Under the pieces are notes generated by a model. That model was not told the DNA's origin and did not search any database. It was given only the letters and a program-made list of their open reading frames with translations. Positions 53,189 to 60,759 of a DNA stretch of 64,000 nucleotides are shown here, piece after piece. The position numbers and the translations under genes were made by a program. Each line of letters starts with the position of its first letter. Position 1 is the stretch's first letter. This DNA is from Metabacillus_B sp050107715 (GTDB lineage Bacteria; Bacillota; Bacilli; Bacillales; Bacillaceae): positions 186,001 through 250,000 of the forward strand of contig NZ_JBNILN010000005.1 in NCBI RefSeq assembly GCF_050107715.1. The letters run 5' to 3'.

Positions 53189-53782
53189 ATACCTAAAGAA
53201 AAAGTAAAAAAACCATTCTACAAAAAATGGTGGGTATGGTTAATTGCTGTTATTTTCATTATCGTTATTGCTAATCAACCTACTGAAGAACCTGTTGCAG
53301 AACCTGATACTGAACCACTGGAAAAACTAGAGGAAGCTAATGAAAAAGCTGAGGAAGTTGTGGAACTATCTGATCAAGCTGAAGCACTTACTGGTGAGGA
53401 TATGAACGGTGACGGTGAGGTAGTTGAGAAAGCAGTAGAAGAGCCTGTTGAAGAAGTTAAAAAGGGAGAACCAGTTTCGGAAGAACCTGAAATATCTGTT
53501 TCCCAACAAAATGCAATACAAAAGGCAAATGATTACCTTGACTTTTCTGCATTTTCTAAAAGTGGACTTGTTGAACAATTAACGTTTGAAGGATTCCCTG
53601 CTGACGAGGCAGCTTTTGCTGTCGATAGCATTGAAGTAGATTGGAAGGAACAGGCTGGTAAAGAAGCAAAAGATTATCTCGACTATTCTTCATTCTCAAG
53701 GAGTAGTTTGATTGAACAACTAGAATTTGAAGGATTTACCTCAGAAGAAGCTACGTACGGGGCTGACCAAGTAGGTCTTTAA
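53189..53782 (+). CDS. membrane-anchored Ltp-type repeat protein with apparent AUA start
   Basis: 198 codons. It reads PKEKVKKPFYKKWWVWLIAV, then a membrane helix (IFIIVIANQP), an acidic linker of about 80 residues, and two host-cell-surface-exposed (Ltp) repeats: AIQKANDYLDFSAFSKSGLV and AKDYLDYSSFSRSSLIEQLE, each followed by FEGF. A GGGGG lies eight bases before an ATA; a TAA precedes it in frame, and no ATG, GTG or TTG lies before the membrane helix. Ltp repeats occur in a phage lipoprotein that blocks superinfecting DNA entry. Starting at GTG 53360 would lose the anchor. Confidence 0.75.
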   Translation: MPKEKVKKPFYKKWWVWLIAVIFIIVIANQPTEEPVAEPDTEPLEKLEEANEKAEEVVELSDQAEALTGEDMNGDGEVVEKAVEEPVEEVKKGEPVSEEPEISVSQQNAIQKANDYLDFSAFSKSGLVEQLTFEGFPADEAAFAVDSIEVDWKEQAGKEAKDYLDYSSFSRSSLIEQLEFEGFTSEEATYGADQVGL

Positions 53783-53804
53783 GGTTAAGAAACCAAGCTA
53801 CTAT

Positions 53805-53833
53805 AGAGGACGCTGAAAAGCGTTCTCTTTTTG
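53805..53833 (+). terminator. intrinsic terminator of the Ltp-repeat gene
   Basis: AGAGGACGC pairs with GCGTTCTCT, followed by T. Confidence 0.85.
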
Positions 53834-54149
53834 TTTGCTTAGGAAATGAGCTGCACAACTCTATGGACTCTCGAGATTGGGGACGCTAAATATTCAGAGG
53901 GCGATCCAGGTGGGGAAAGATGTGAACAGAGTTTACCTCTCAACATTAGAAACGGGATGCAAAGTGTTAGACATCGACATTCAGGAATTAATCCAGGTGG
54001 AGTAGTCCTTTTGGAATAGTAATCGTTATATGTACGTAAAAGCTGCGAAAAAATTTAAAAGGCTGTGAGAAAGCGAAGGAATGGCTTTGGAGAATAGAAA
54101 TGATGGTAACTGATGATATGATGGTTATTTGCTTAACCAAATTAAAAGT
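53834..54149. other. non-coding border of the toxin island
   Basis: About 315 bases. One plus frame near 53910-54006 reads VGKDVNRVYLSTLETGCKVL, then DIDIQELIQVE. This resembles the end of an XRE helix-turn-helix but has no start, so it may be a remnant. Nothing else seen. Confidence 0.35.
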
Positions 54150-54310
54150 AAATAGGGCATACGTTTTAAAGGTGTTGTACGTAATAAGGGATTTGTTATA
54201 ACACCATATAGGGCTTACAGGGGTTACTCATATTCTCTGTATAAAAAATGCACTATTTGTTACTGGGTTGCCAAAAAAAAACTTGAAAGGCATTGAGTCA
54301 ATCGTTTGAG
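54150..54310. repeat. repeat R1, copy a
   Basis: About 160 bp starting AATAGGGCATACGTTTTAA and ending in the (A)n-CTTGAAAGGCATTGAGTCAA block. The end hairpin is damaged here. It is the leftmost of four full copies in the toxin locus. Confidence 0.85.
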
Positions 54311-54376
54311 GACAATTTCAAGCCGTTGATATTGGTCTAATAACCAAATATCAAATGATTTAATATAATTTAATGT

Positions 54377-54411
54377 AAAAAACCTTGAAAGGCACTAAGC
54401 CAATCAAGGTT
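54377..54411 (-). terminator. R1-type terminator of cassette VII
   Basis: AACCTTGA pairs with TCAAGGTT; an A run on the left gives minus-strand T. It lies right after the immunity gene at 54419 and is the end block of R1 without the rest. Confidence 0.8.
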
Positions 54412-54418
54412 CAACATA

Positions 54419-54802
54419 TCACTCAATAAAATCAACGCTTAATCTATCCACCAGAATTTGTACATTTTGATTATGAAGATATCCATAGTCGAAAAGCAAT
54501 TCGCTATCTACCTCAAATAATATGCCTGCGTCTATAGTACCATTATCAATATTCAAGGTACCTCTAATAGAATACGAAAAACTATCTCCTATCTGTTCAA
54601 TACCTTTTTCATCTGAACCATTCTTAGAAATTACGAAATCATCAAGTATAGCCAATTCCATTTCAACTTGGTACTGTCCTCCTTGAATTATCTCAAAAGG
54701 ACAGTGATTGATAAAAGCAACTAATCTTTGTCCATTAATTTCAAGTACAGCTTCTTCTTCAATTAAAGGACTTAATTCAATTAATTTTGCAGTATATTCC
54801 AT
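54419..54802 (-). CDS. putative immunity protein, cassette VII
   Basis: 127 residues, acidic, beta-rich (YTAKLIELSPLIEEEAVLEI, GDSFSYSIRGTLNIDNGTID). I know no family name. It follows the toxin-tip gene at 54817-55424 by 14 bases, the standard toxin-immunity order. The gene is intact although its toxin is broken. Confidence 0.7.
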   Translation of the reverse strand: MEYTAKLIELSPLIEEEAVLEINGQRLVAFINHCPFEIIQGGQYQVEMELAILDDFVISKNGSDEKGIEQIGDSFSYSIRGTLNIDNGTIDAGILFEVDSELLFDYGYLHNQNVQILVDRLSVDFIE

Positions 54803-54816
54803 GAAAGATTACCTCC

Positions 54817-55424
54817 TTATTCCATAGGGTTAATTGTTTTATCCCGTTTATTGTTATTTAGCATTTTCCATAAATCCTCAACGCGTTTTACATGATACGT
54901 TGTAACATTACCATTGGCATTTGTTCCTACAAACTCAAATTTTGCTTCCCCCTTACGAGTGTTACCCATAAACTTCACGTAACCTGTTCGAGTTTCACCT
55001 TTATATTGATATCCTACTTTTGTGCCACTGCTCATAACATCCCGAGCACCTTGCATATATTGATCTGAATCATTATAAGCTCCATGGAATTCATTGTTTT
55101 TAACTGCAAGTTTTTCAAAATGAGACTCTAGTAAATCTCTAGAAGCAAAATTCTTCTACCCTCAACCTTCTTCGTCTCCTAATTTAAGACACCCCACAAG
55201 TCATCTCCTTTTCGGATCAGCTTTGAGCCGCCTTTGACAACGAAGCCGCCGAATAGGCCGAGAGCGCCGACTCCCCTGGTGATGCTGTCTACTTCTTTTT
55301 GTGTGATGGGATTTAAGCCGGTGGCTGCTTCAATGCCTCCTTTAATGTTGGAGCTTAAGGGGAGGAAGTCAACGATGATTTGTTTAACTACGATATTAAA
55401 AATACCCTCGAACCGGATGTTCAA
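54817..55424 (-). pseudogene. truncated polymorphic toxin (pre-toxin domain plus tip), cassette VII
   Basis: Positions 55424-55182 encode a second copy of the pre-toxin segment (SSNIKGGIEAATGLNPITQK, LFGGFVVKGGSKLIRKGDDL, WGVLN), ended by TAG where the intact toxin has Lys. The tip follows in another frame: NFASRDLLESHFEKLAVKNN, QYMQGARDVMSSGTKVGYQY, TGYVKFMGNTRKGEAKFEFV, ending KTINPME. An internal ATG (55056) leaves a 79-residue open piece. The tip resembles C-termini of Bacillus LXG toxins. The N-terminal secretion part is missing, so it cannot be delivered as it stands. Confidence 0.8.
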
Positions 55425-55468
55425 GGGAAATAATTAAGACTATTTGAAAATTCCTCTTTAGTTTTTAG

Positions 55469-55552
55469 CAGTAGAAATGTAATTGAACCTTAAATGAATC
55501 ATTTGATATTTGTCAGAAATTTTCCCTCTAAGCTCTCCTCGAAATGCAAATT
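55469..55552. repeat. repeat R2, copy a
   Basis: 84 bp from CAGTAGAAATGTAATTGAAC to GAAATGCAAATT, with three mismatches to 56528-56611. It joins directly to R1 copy b. Confidence 0.9.
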
Positions 55553-55553
55553 A

Positions 55554-55712
55554 GGTGATACGTTTTAAAGGTGTTGTACGTACTAAGGAATTTGTTATAA
55601 CACCATTTAGGACTTACAGGGGTTACTCATATTCTCTGTATAAAAAATGAACTATTCGTTAAGGTTGCCCCCACAAAAAAAACCTTGAAAGGCATTGAGT
55701 CAATCAAGGTAT
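55554..55712. repeat. repeat R1, copy b, with terminator
   Basis: Begins GGTGATACGTTTTAAAGGTG and ends AACCTTGAAAGGCATTGAGT CAATCAAGGT. The AACCTTGA/TCAAGGT hairpin with its A run serves the immunity gene at 55727 on the minus strand. Confidence 0.88.
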
Positions 55713-55726
55713 TCACTATAAATTAA

Positions 55727-56101
55727 CTAACTATTCATATTATCCAAATATTTATTCGCTAAATCTCGAGCAACTCCTAATTTAATTTGTTTCTGCTTAC
55801 TTAGACCTTGTAAATATTGAGTAATAGATTTAGATTCTATAATTGGATCAATTTCTGCATTATATCGATCTAATTCAATCTCCAAGATAATGTTCTCATT
55901 AATTAACAACTTATAAATATCCTCACCTTGCTCAGGTATCCAATCAATAATATAAGCTACTTTCATTTCAGGATATAAACTTCTTATCACTTCAAGCAAT
56001 CTTTTATTCTCTTCACTCTTGAAAAGTAATTCATTAGATTTTACAAGTTGCTTTCTTATATCTTGTTCCGTTTTGCTACCAATTAGTTTCACGTTTTTCA
56101 T
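55727..56101 (-). CDS. putative immunity protein, cassette VI
   Basis: 124 residues, mixed alpha/beta: LLEVIRSLYPEMKVAYIIDW, then IPEQGEDIYKLLINENIILE and a helical end QYLQGLSKQKQIKLGVARDL. I do not recognise a family, though the N-terminal part resembles small barstar-sized immunity proteins. It starts 19 bases after the toxin-tip pseudogene. The frame is intact. Confidence 0.7.
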   Translation of the reverse strand: MKNVKLIGSKTEQDIRKQLVKSNELLFKSEENKRLLEVIRSLYPEMKVAYIIDWIPEQGEDIYKLLINENIILEIELDRYNAEIDPIIESKSITQYLQGLSKQKQIKLGVARDLANKYLDNMNS

Positions 56102-56120
56102 TTACTTTTTAACTATTTAA

Positions 56121-56528
56121 TTACCCAGGTGTCACTGTCACTAAATTCCACTGCTATCAACTAAAATAGTCATTGTAGACGCAGGCTTAAAATCATTAAA
56201 TTTATCCAATCCGATTGGAGTATCCAAAGTGATTTCTCTGACATATCTAGGTCCATCTGCACAATCTATACTTCTTGAAACTGGTGATTTTACTATTTCT
56301 TTATTGGATAACAATGTTCAAAGTTCATCCTGAGAGATTGTGAACCGTGAAGCATTCTTGTTTGAAAAATGTCTATCTTTTACATGTTTCCATCCATCAT
56401 TACTTATATTTATTCGGGACTGAACGATAGGTGGCATGCCTGGAATTTCACCCGTACCCTTACCCCTACCCTCAACCTTCTTCGTCTCCTTATTCAAGAC
56501 ACCCCACAAGTCATCTCCTTTTCGGACC
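56121..56528 (-). pseudogene. orphan toxin tip with linker, cassette VI
   Basis: It begins with the toxin linker (VRKGDDLWGVLNKETKKVEG, RGKGTG), nearly identical in DNA to the main toxin. The tip follows: MPPIVQSRINISNDGWKHVK, DRHFSNKNASRFTISQDEL, TGA, then after a shift LLSNKEIVKSPVSRSIDCAD, GPRYVREITLDTPIGLDKFN, DFKPASTMTILVDSSG, another shift and NLVTVTPG. The WKHVKDRHF core occurs in several Bacillus polymorphic toxin tips. Two frame changes make it inactive. Confidence 0.8.
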
Positions 56529-56611
56529 AGTAGAAATGTAATTGAACCTTAAATAAATCATTTGATATTTGTCAGCAATTTTCCCTCTAAGCTCTCCTCG
56601 GAATGCAAATT
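56528..56611. repeat. repeat R2, copy b
   Basis: 84 bp, 81 identical to copy a. It abuts the linker of cassette VI, which diverges at CCAG. In one minus frame it reads FAFRGELRGKIADKYQMIYL, which may be a trace of an older coding sequence. Confidence 0.9.
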
Positions 56612-56641
56612 TTGAAGCCAATCAAGGTAATCAATAATCTT

Positions 56642-56950
56642 TCAAAGATTAACTTTGTTTTCAACTCTGTAAACATTGCTTAATTTACTCTTAATAGAAT
56701 CTACGGTTTCGCTAACTAAACGTAGAAATTGCTCTCTTTCTTGTTCTTGAGCAAATCCCTTATATTCAAAATTCACTTCGTTATCCTCAAATAAGTTATC
56801 ATACGCCTCTTGAATTTCATCTAACGCTTTAACTATCAAAGTCTCGTTTGCAAGTTCATTAGCGATACTGTTATCAATTAACTCGCCTTTTTCATTATAT
56901 ATCCACATTGGGTAACACTGATACTCTAAGTCTATTTTTATCGTTTTCAT
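56642..56950 (-). CDS. putative immunity protein, cassette V
   Basis: 102 residues starting MKTIKIDLEYQCYPMWIYNE, then IVKALDEIQEAYDNLFEDNE and a C-terminal helix. The start matches a common small immunity family with a YxCYPxW-like beta strand (no name claimed). A GGAGG precedes the ATG, inside the end of the toxin-tip remnant. It is intact. Confidence 0.72.
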   Translation of the reverse strand: MKTIKIDLEYQCYPMWIYNEKGELIDNSIANELANETLIVKALDEIQEAYDNLFEDNEVNFEYKGFAQEQEREQFLRLVSETVDSIKSKLSNVYRVENKVNL

Positions 56951-56958
56951 TTTTCCTC

Positions 56959-57064
56959 CTATGGCTTAGAAACTGGATTTGCACCTACAATAAAACCATT
57001 GAGCATGGTGTGATGTGTAATTATCTTATATTTCTTCACGTATCATCTTGGGAGAAATCCCACA
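56959..57064 (-). pseudogene. toxin tip fragment, cassette V
   Basis: Only the last 35 or so codons remain, in two frames: CGISPKMIREEI, then ITHHTMLNGFIVGANPVSKP and a TAG nine bases before the immunity ATG. Confidence 0.6.
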
Positions 57065-57080
57065 CCTTCCAGGGTGTACA

Positions 57081-57481
57081 CTATTTCTCCAGGTTAGAAT
57101 ATGGATTGGAGATATTATCATCAATCTCCTCTATTGCATCCTCTATTTCCAATTTGATCTCATTTGACATGTCTTCATTCTCTAATGAAACTTTAATCTT
57201 ATTAAAACATTCTTCCAAACCAAGATTTATAACGATTGATAATGTAACATCCACTTCTTCATAGGAATTAGTATTCCACAATTTATAAAGCTCCTGATCA
57301 ATTTTAGATTTTAAATCTACATTGAGCTCACTTGCTGATCAGTTAATTCGTTCAATATTTTAAGAAAATTTACCTTTCCCATTTTACCCAGGTTAAACTC
57401 TTCAAGGACTTCTTCATACATACATTCAAGTTTATCCACTGATATCAAATCTGGAAGTACTTCATAATCTCTTAACTCCAT
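57081..57481 (-). pseudogene. frameshifted immunity gene, cassette IV
   Basis: From the ATG at 57481 it reads MELRDYEVLPDLISVDKLEC and NFLKILNELTDQQ. A one-base shift near 57335 follows. The other frame continues SELNVDLKSKIDQELYKLWN, YEEVDVTLSIVINLGLEECF and ends SNPYSNLEK at 57081. Together about 130 residues of an acidic helical immunity protein. It is the only immunity gene of the locus that is broken. Confidence 0.75.
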
Positions 57482-57700
57482 TGTTTATATCTCCCTTTAA
57501 CTGGAATATAAACGATATCTAAACTTTGATTTCTATACCACTTACCATCAATACCTAATGATTTGTTTTTATTTGAGCCGTCCATCTTGATCCTGAATCA
57601 GGGAGTAATTCAGCCGCCTTTTAATCTGGAGAATGCCATCTGATAATTGCTTTTTGACCATCTTTAACTAATAATGATGTTAATCTCCATAAAGGTTTAG
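57472..57700 (-). pseudogene. toxin tip remnant, cassette IV
   Basis: Reads KDGQKAIIRWHSPD, TAA, KAAELLPDSGSRWTAQIKTN, shift, SLGIDGKWYRNQSLDIVYIP, VKGRYKQWS. The RWHSPD...WTAQI...GKWY order weakly recalls the tip of the intact toxin (RMHSED...WTMRV...GKWF). The stop overlaps the immunity ATG. Confidence 0.65.
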
Positions 57701-57876
57701 TCTATTTGAATTTATATATATTTATTAGTAATGTAGACTATATTCTTCTAATTTGAGATTTGTTAGTACCCTTTTATCTCAAAGGTGTACACGATCTCTA
57801 GGTTATTATAAGGAATTTAGTTTTTCATACCTTAAAGTTAAAATCATATTTTCTTTCTCCCACTTAAATTATAACG
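57701..57876. other. AT-rich gap between cassettes III and IV
   Basis: About 175 bases with no recognisable coding sequence; probably decayed toxin sequence. Confidence 0.4.
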
Positions 57877-57910
57877 AAAAAAACCTTGAAAGGCATTTGG
57901 CCAATCAAGG
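57877..57910 (-). terminator. R1-type terminator, cassette III
   Basis: A run, AACCTTGA, 14-base loop, TCAAGG. It is the end block of R1 without the rest. Confidence 0.75.
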
Positions 57911-58092
57911 ATTAGAAGGTTAACCTATGTTCGGATCATCATATTTCCCAGCATTAGGTCATATTATTTCTTCTATAAAAAATTTCATCCAATTAATCAT
58001 CCATCACATATTGTTTAGTATTTTTTGTTAAGCGAGTAAGAGTTAAGAGGGTTTTCATTTCCAAACGAACGTGGAATAAACCGTCTCTTCAT

Positions 58093-58500
58093 CTATTCAA
58101 ACATTACACCAAAACTAACATTCTCAAAATTCAAATATGCGTTGTAAATATCAGAAGTATAATAGGGTTCAAGTTCTTGAATTTTTCTTGAAGTAATAAA
58201 TAATCCAAACCCTGATATATCGTTACAATTTTTTTCAAAAACTTGGATTTCCGTATCTGTATCATCATTCGCTACAATTATTTCTATATTTTGGTCAACT
58301 AATTGCATAACTATTTCATGAATCTTAATTAACTTATCAATTTCTATATAAATATTTTCCTTTAGAAATTCTATGTCAATTATATCAAAATCAGTTTCAT
58401 AATATTTACGATCATCATATTTATAACTACTTACTTCTATATTTTCTTCATATTGTTTCTTAAATATATTGCAAATCACCTGAATATCTTCTCTCTTCAT
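58093..58500 (-). CDS. putative immunity protein, cassette III
   Basis: 135 residues, very acidic: DIQVICNIFKKQYEENIEVS, DIIDIEFLKENIYIEIDKLI, GFGLFITSRKIQELEPYYTS. I do not recognise the family. It lies about 170 bases past the toxin-tip remnant at 58669. The frame is intact. Confidence 0.65.
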   Translation of the reverse strand: MKREDIQVICNIFKKQYEENIEVSSYKYDDRKYYETDFDIIDIEFLKENIYIEIDKLIKIHEIVMQLVDQNIEIIVANDDTDTEIQVFEKNCNDISGFGLFITSRKIQELEPYYTSDIYNAYLNFENVSFGVMFE

Positions 58501-58668
58501 TTCATGGTCTGAGAGATAGGTATTAACTAATCTCTTTATTTTACAACTCCTTTCTCAATTAAATATTATGTATTGTAAGTTACTTAAGTTGTAAGCTGCA
58601 ATAAATCGAACCCTCCGAACTATGAATAGATCTTTGATCGGCTAGTGTTTAATTTAATAATTTGTTAT

Positions 58669-58800
58669 TTACGTCAAATCATATGAAGATAATTGACCCC
58701 TGCTATTTTGCCAAGGTCCACCTGCTTTTATACCTATAGTTTGCCCTGCTACAATACCTTTCCAACCATTTTTATTGTATTTGTTGAAAGCGCTACAAGA
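58669..58800 (-). pseudogene. toxin tip fragment, barnase-like?, cassette III
   Basis: About 42 codons: FNKYNKNGWKGIVAGQTIGI, KAGGPWQNSRGQLSSYDLT, TAA. The AGG-x-W-x-N-x2-G-x-L pattern recalls the start of microbial ribonuclease (barnase/N1) domains, but the catalytic region is absent. It is cut off at R1 copy c. Confidence 0.5.
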
Positions 58801-58964
58801 ATAAATAGGGCATACGTTTTAATGGCGTTGTACGTACTATATAATTCTTACGAACATAATTCAGGGCTTACCAGGGTTACTCATATCATAAAAAAACGAA
58901 CTATTCGTCACTGTATAGTCCCACTAACAAAAAAACCTTGAAAGGCATTTAGCCAATCAAGGTT
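58801..58964. repeat. repeat R1, copy c, with terminator
   Basis: AATAAATAGGGCATACGTTT to the AACCTTGA...TCAAGGTT hairpin (58935-58962). TACAAG precedes it, as in copy d. It ends 16 bases before the immunity stop at 58978. Confidence 0.9.
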
Positions 58965-58977
58965 TCATAAGGTGTTC

Positions 58978-59418
58978 CTACCAATTTCCTCTCTCAAAAT
59001 CTGGATTGTCTATTTCTTTAATATATACTGATATCCACAAAACTGTTTGTTCAACGGGGTCTGTTTCAAGGTAAACTCCTTTAGAACTACAATACACTTC
59101 TTCAAAATCATCATATACAAAACTTGGTTCTAGCTTTATAACATCATCAATGTGCATTCCTACCCTAATTTTATTAAATAATGTACCCTTATAGTTACTT
59201 GTTGCAGTTATTTTAAATAACTTACCATTTAATAGATTAAACCATAAATCTAATGAGTTATCTATTTCATACCTTATTAAATATTTTCCTAATAGTTTCG
59301 GTTGCTTACCATATTGTTCTATCATTGAATAAAACTCATTGATGTGGCTATATAGCTTCATTCCGCCCATTCCGTCCCAAGGGACAATAGGTGCCTGTAA
59401 ATTAATCAGATATATCAC
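58978..59418 (-). CDS. putative immunity protein, cassette II
   Basis: 146 residues from a GTG that overlaps the toxin TGA (GTGA). It reads MIYLINLQAPIVPWDGMGGM, LYSHINEFYSMIEQYGKQPK, KIRVGMHIDDVIKLEPSFVY and FEEVYCSSKGVYLETDPVEQ. This arrangement, with IRVGMxIDDV and a strand-rich end, is seen in several Bacillus immunity proteins. The frame is intact. Confidence 0.72.
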   Translation of the reverse strand: MIYLINLQAPIVPWDGMGGMKLYSHINEFYSMIEQYGKQPKLLGKYLIRYEIDNSLDLWFNLLNGKLFKITATSNYKGTLFNKIRVGMHIDDVIKLEPSFVYDDFEEVYCSSKGVYLETDPVEQTVLWISVYIKEIDNPDFERGNW

Positions 59419-59723
59419 TTCCCATTAAAAATAATAGTAGCATTTTCTTTTCCATCAGTTTTATAAGTATTCTTTTTTCCATCTACAATTTTTATAATAC
59501 CTTGGTCACTTGTACTAATTTTTATATAAGGATTATCCCCATGTCTGCCTCCACCAGTTGATACTTGTAGCTGTGTTATATTTCTACCGCTTCCTGGATT
59601 ATTGACTTTAATTATTTGTGCACCTGAGCGTGATTTAGTAGAGGCTCTTACAGTAACATAATACCTTGACTCTTTAAAATTCCAGCAATTTCATCTGCAG
59701 TCTTTCCACTAAATACACTAGGG
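59415..59723 (-). pseudogene. toxin tip remnant, cassette II
   Basis: Reads NPSVFSGKTADEIAGILKSQ, a one-base loss, YVTVRASTKSRSGAQIIKVN, NPGSGRNITQLQVSTGGGRH, GDNPYIKISTSDQGIIKIVD, then TDGKENATIIFNGK. It is nearly a complete tip of the kind found in Bacillus LXG toxins. An IS3 fragment abuts its 5' end and the frameshift makes it inactive. Confidence 0.8.
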
Positions 59724-60096
59724 TTGGATAGGCTACACGGAGCTCTATCACCGATCAAAAGGGACCTCCGCAAGATCAAGTTTTTCCATACAGATCGTGG
59801 CAGTGAATTCGAAAACAAGCTAATTGACGACGCTCTGGAGACGTTCGGAATCAAACGCTCCTTAAGTATGAAGGGCTGCCCTTATGATAATGCGGTGGCT
59901 GAAGCAACATTTAAAATCATTAAAACAGAGTTCGTTAAGCGTCGTCATTTTACCAGTTTTTAAGAGTTAACAAGAGAATCAGGATTATGTTCATTGGTTT
60001 AATCACATTCGAATTCACAGAACGTTAGGCTACATAAGCCCCATCGAGTGTAAACTTGGACACCTTATAAAACTGTCTAGTTTCGTGTTGACAATC
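59724..60096 (+). mobile_element. IS3-family (IS150-like) transposase fragment
   Basis: The plus frame encodes the C-terminal part of OrfB: LRKIKFFHTDRGSEFENKLI, KGCPYDNAVAEATFKIIKTE, then a stop and shift, DYVHWFNHIRIHRTLGYISP. The HTDRGSEF Asp and the ATFKxxKTE Glu of the DDE triad are present, but the first Asp is missing. It ends in TGTTGACAATCCA, like an IS3 terminal repeat. It separates cassette II from the linker fragment. Confidence 0.85.
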
Positions 60097-60098
60097 CA

Positions 60099-60131
60099 TT
60101 CTTCGTCTCCTTATTCAAGACACCCTACAAG
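60099..60131. repeat. linker fragment of the toxin
   Basis: TTCTTCGTCTCCTTATTCAA GACACCCTACAAG matches the linker DNA of the intact toxin (61108-61141) with one mismatch. It shows where homologous joining took place. Confidence 0.85.
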
Positions 60132-60300
60132 AATAAATAGGGCAAACGTTTTAAAGGTGTAGTACGTACTATATAATTCTTACAAACAACAGCGCTTACA
60201 AGGGTAACTCATATTATATAAATAAAAAACGAACTGTTCGTCACTGGGTAGCCCCACCGCCAAAAAAAACCTTGAAAGGTTTAATTCCTTTCAAGGTTTT
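60132..60300. repeat. repeat R1, copy d, with terminator
   Basis: AATAAATAGGGCAAACGTTT to AAAACCTTGAAAGG tttaatt CCTTTCAAGGTTTT (60263-60300), the strongest hairpin of the family. It terminates the intact toxin-immunity transcript. Confidence 0.92.
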
Positions 60301-60312
60301 ATTATTTTTATT

Positions 60313-60750
60313 TTATATAGTACTACACAAATTACTGATAGCGTTATACGCTGCTTCTCTGACAAGAATATTACTATGATTTTTATATTGCTCTAGCAAG
60401 TTTAGATAACTTGCGTTATTTGATTGCCCCAACACTTCAAGCAAATTTGATAATGCAAATTCACTTAAATTATCTAAGACTAGAATAATACTATCAAAGT
60501 TAAACTCATTAACTTGTTGGTACATAAACACTAAATTTATAGCTTCTGATATTTGGTCTTTCAGCTTACTATCATTCTCAGTGTGTATTTTTGATACAAG
60601 GAAGTTTAAAATTTCATTTAAATTATCAATATTGTAATCCTTGTATTCGTAACTCTCTAATATGTCACACAGTTCATATAATACTCTCAGCTTATCATGG
60701 TTATTGTTCCTAAACAAAGTCGTCAGTTTATTATAAATATTATATGTCAT
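60313..60750 (-). CDS. putative immunity protein of the intact toxin
   Basis: 145 residues, fully helical, with HEAT-like pairs: LRVLYELCDILESYEYKDYN, LKDQISEAINLVFMYQQVNE, NILVREAAYNAISNLCSTI. It starts nine bases after the toxin stop, with a GGAGG ribosome site. Helical-repeat immunity proteins are common partners of polymorphic toxins. Specificity for this toxin is inferred from position. Confidence 0.78.
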   Translation of the reverse strand: MTYNIYNKLTTLFRNNNHDKLRVLYELCDILESYEYKDYNIDNLNEILNFLVSKIHTENDSKLKDQISEAINLVFMYQQVNEFNFDSIILVLDNLSEFALSNLLEVLGQSNNASYLNLLEQYKNHSNILVREAAYNAISNLCSTI

Positions 60751-60759
60751 ACAACCCTC

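Noticed and set aside
58693..58941. 82-residue plus-strand ORF
   Set aside because: Runs through R1 copy c and a toxin-tip remnant on the other strand; no ribosome site.
54150..60300. CRISPR or integron-like attC array for the R1 copies
   Set aside because: Copies are about 160 bp, separated by whole genes, lack integron core sites, and no integrase is present.
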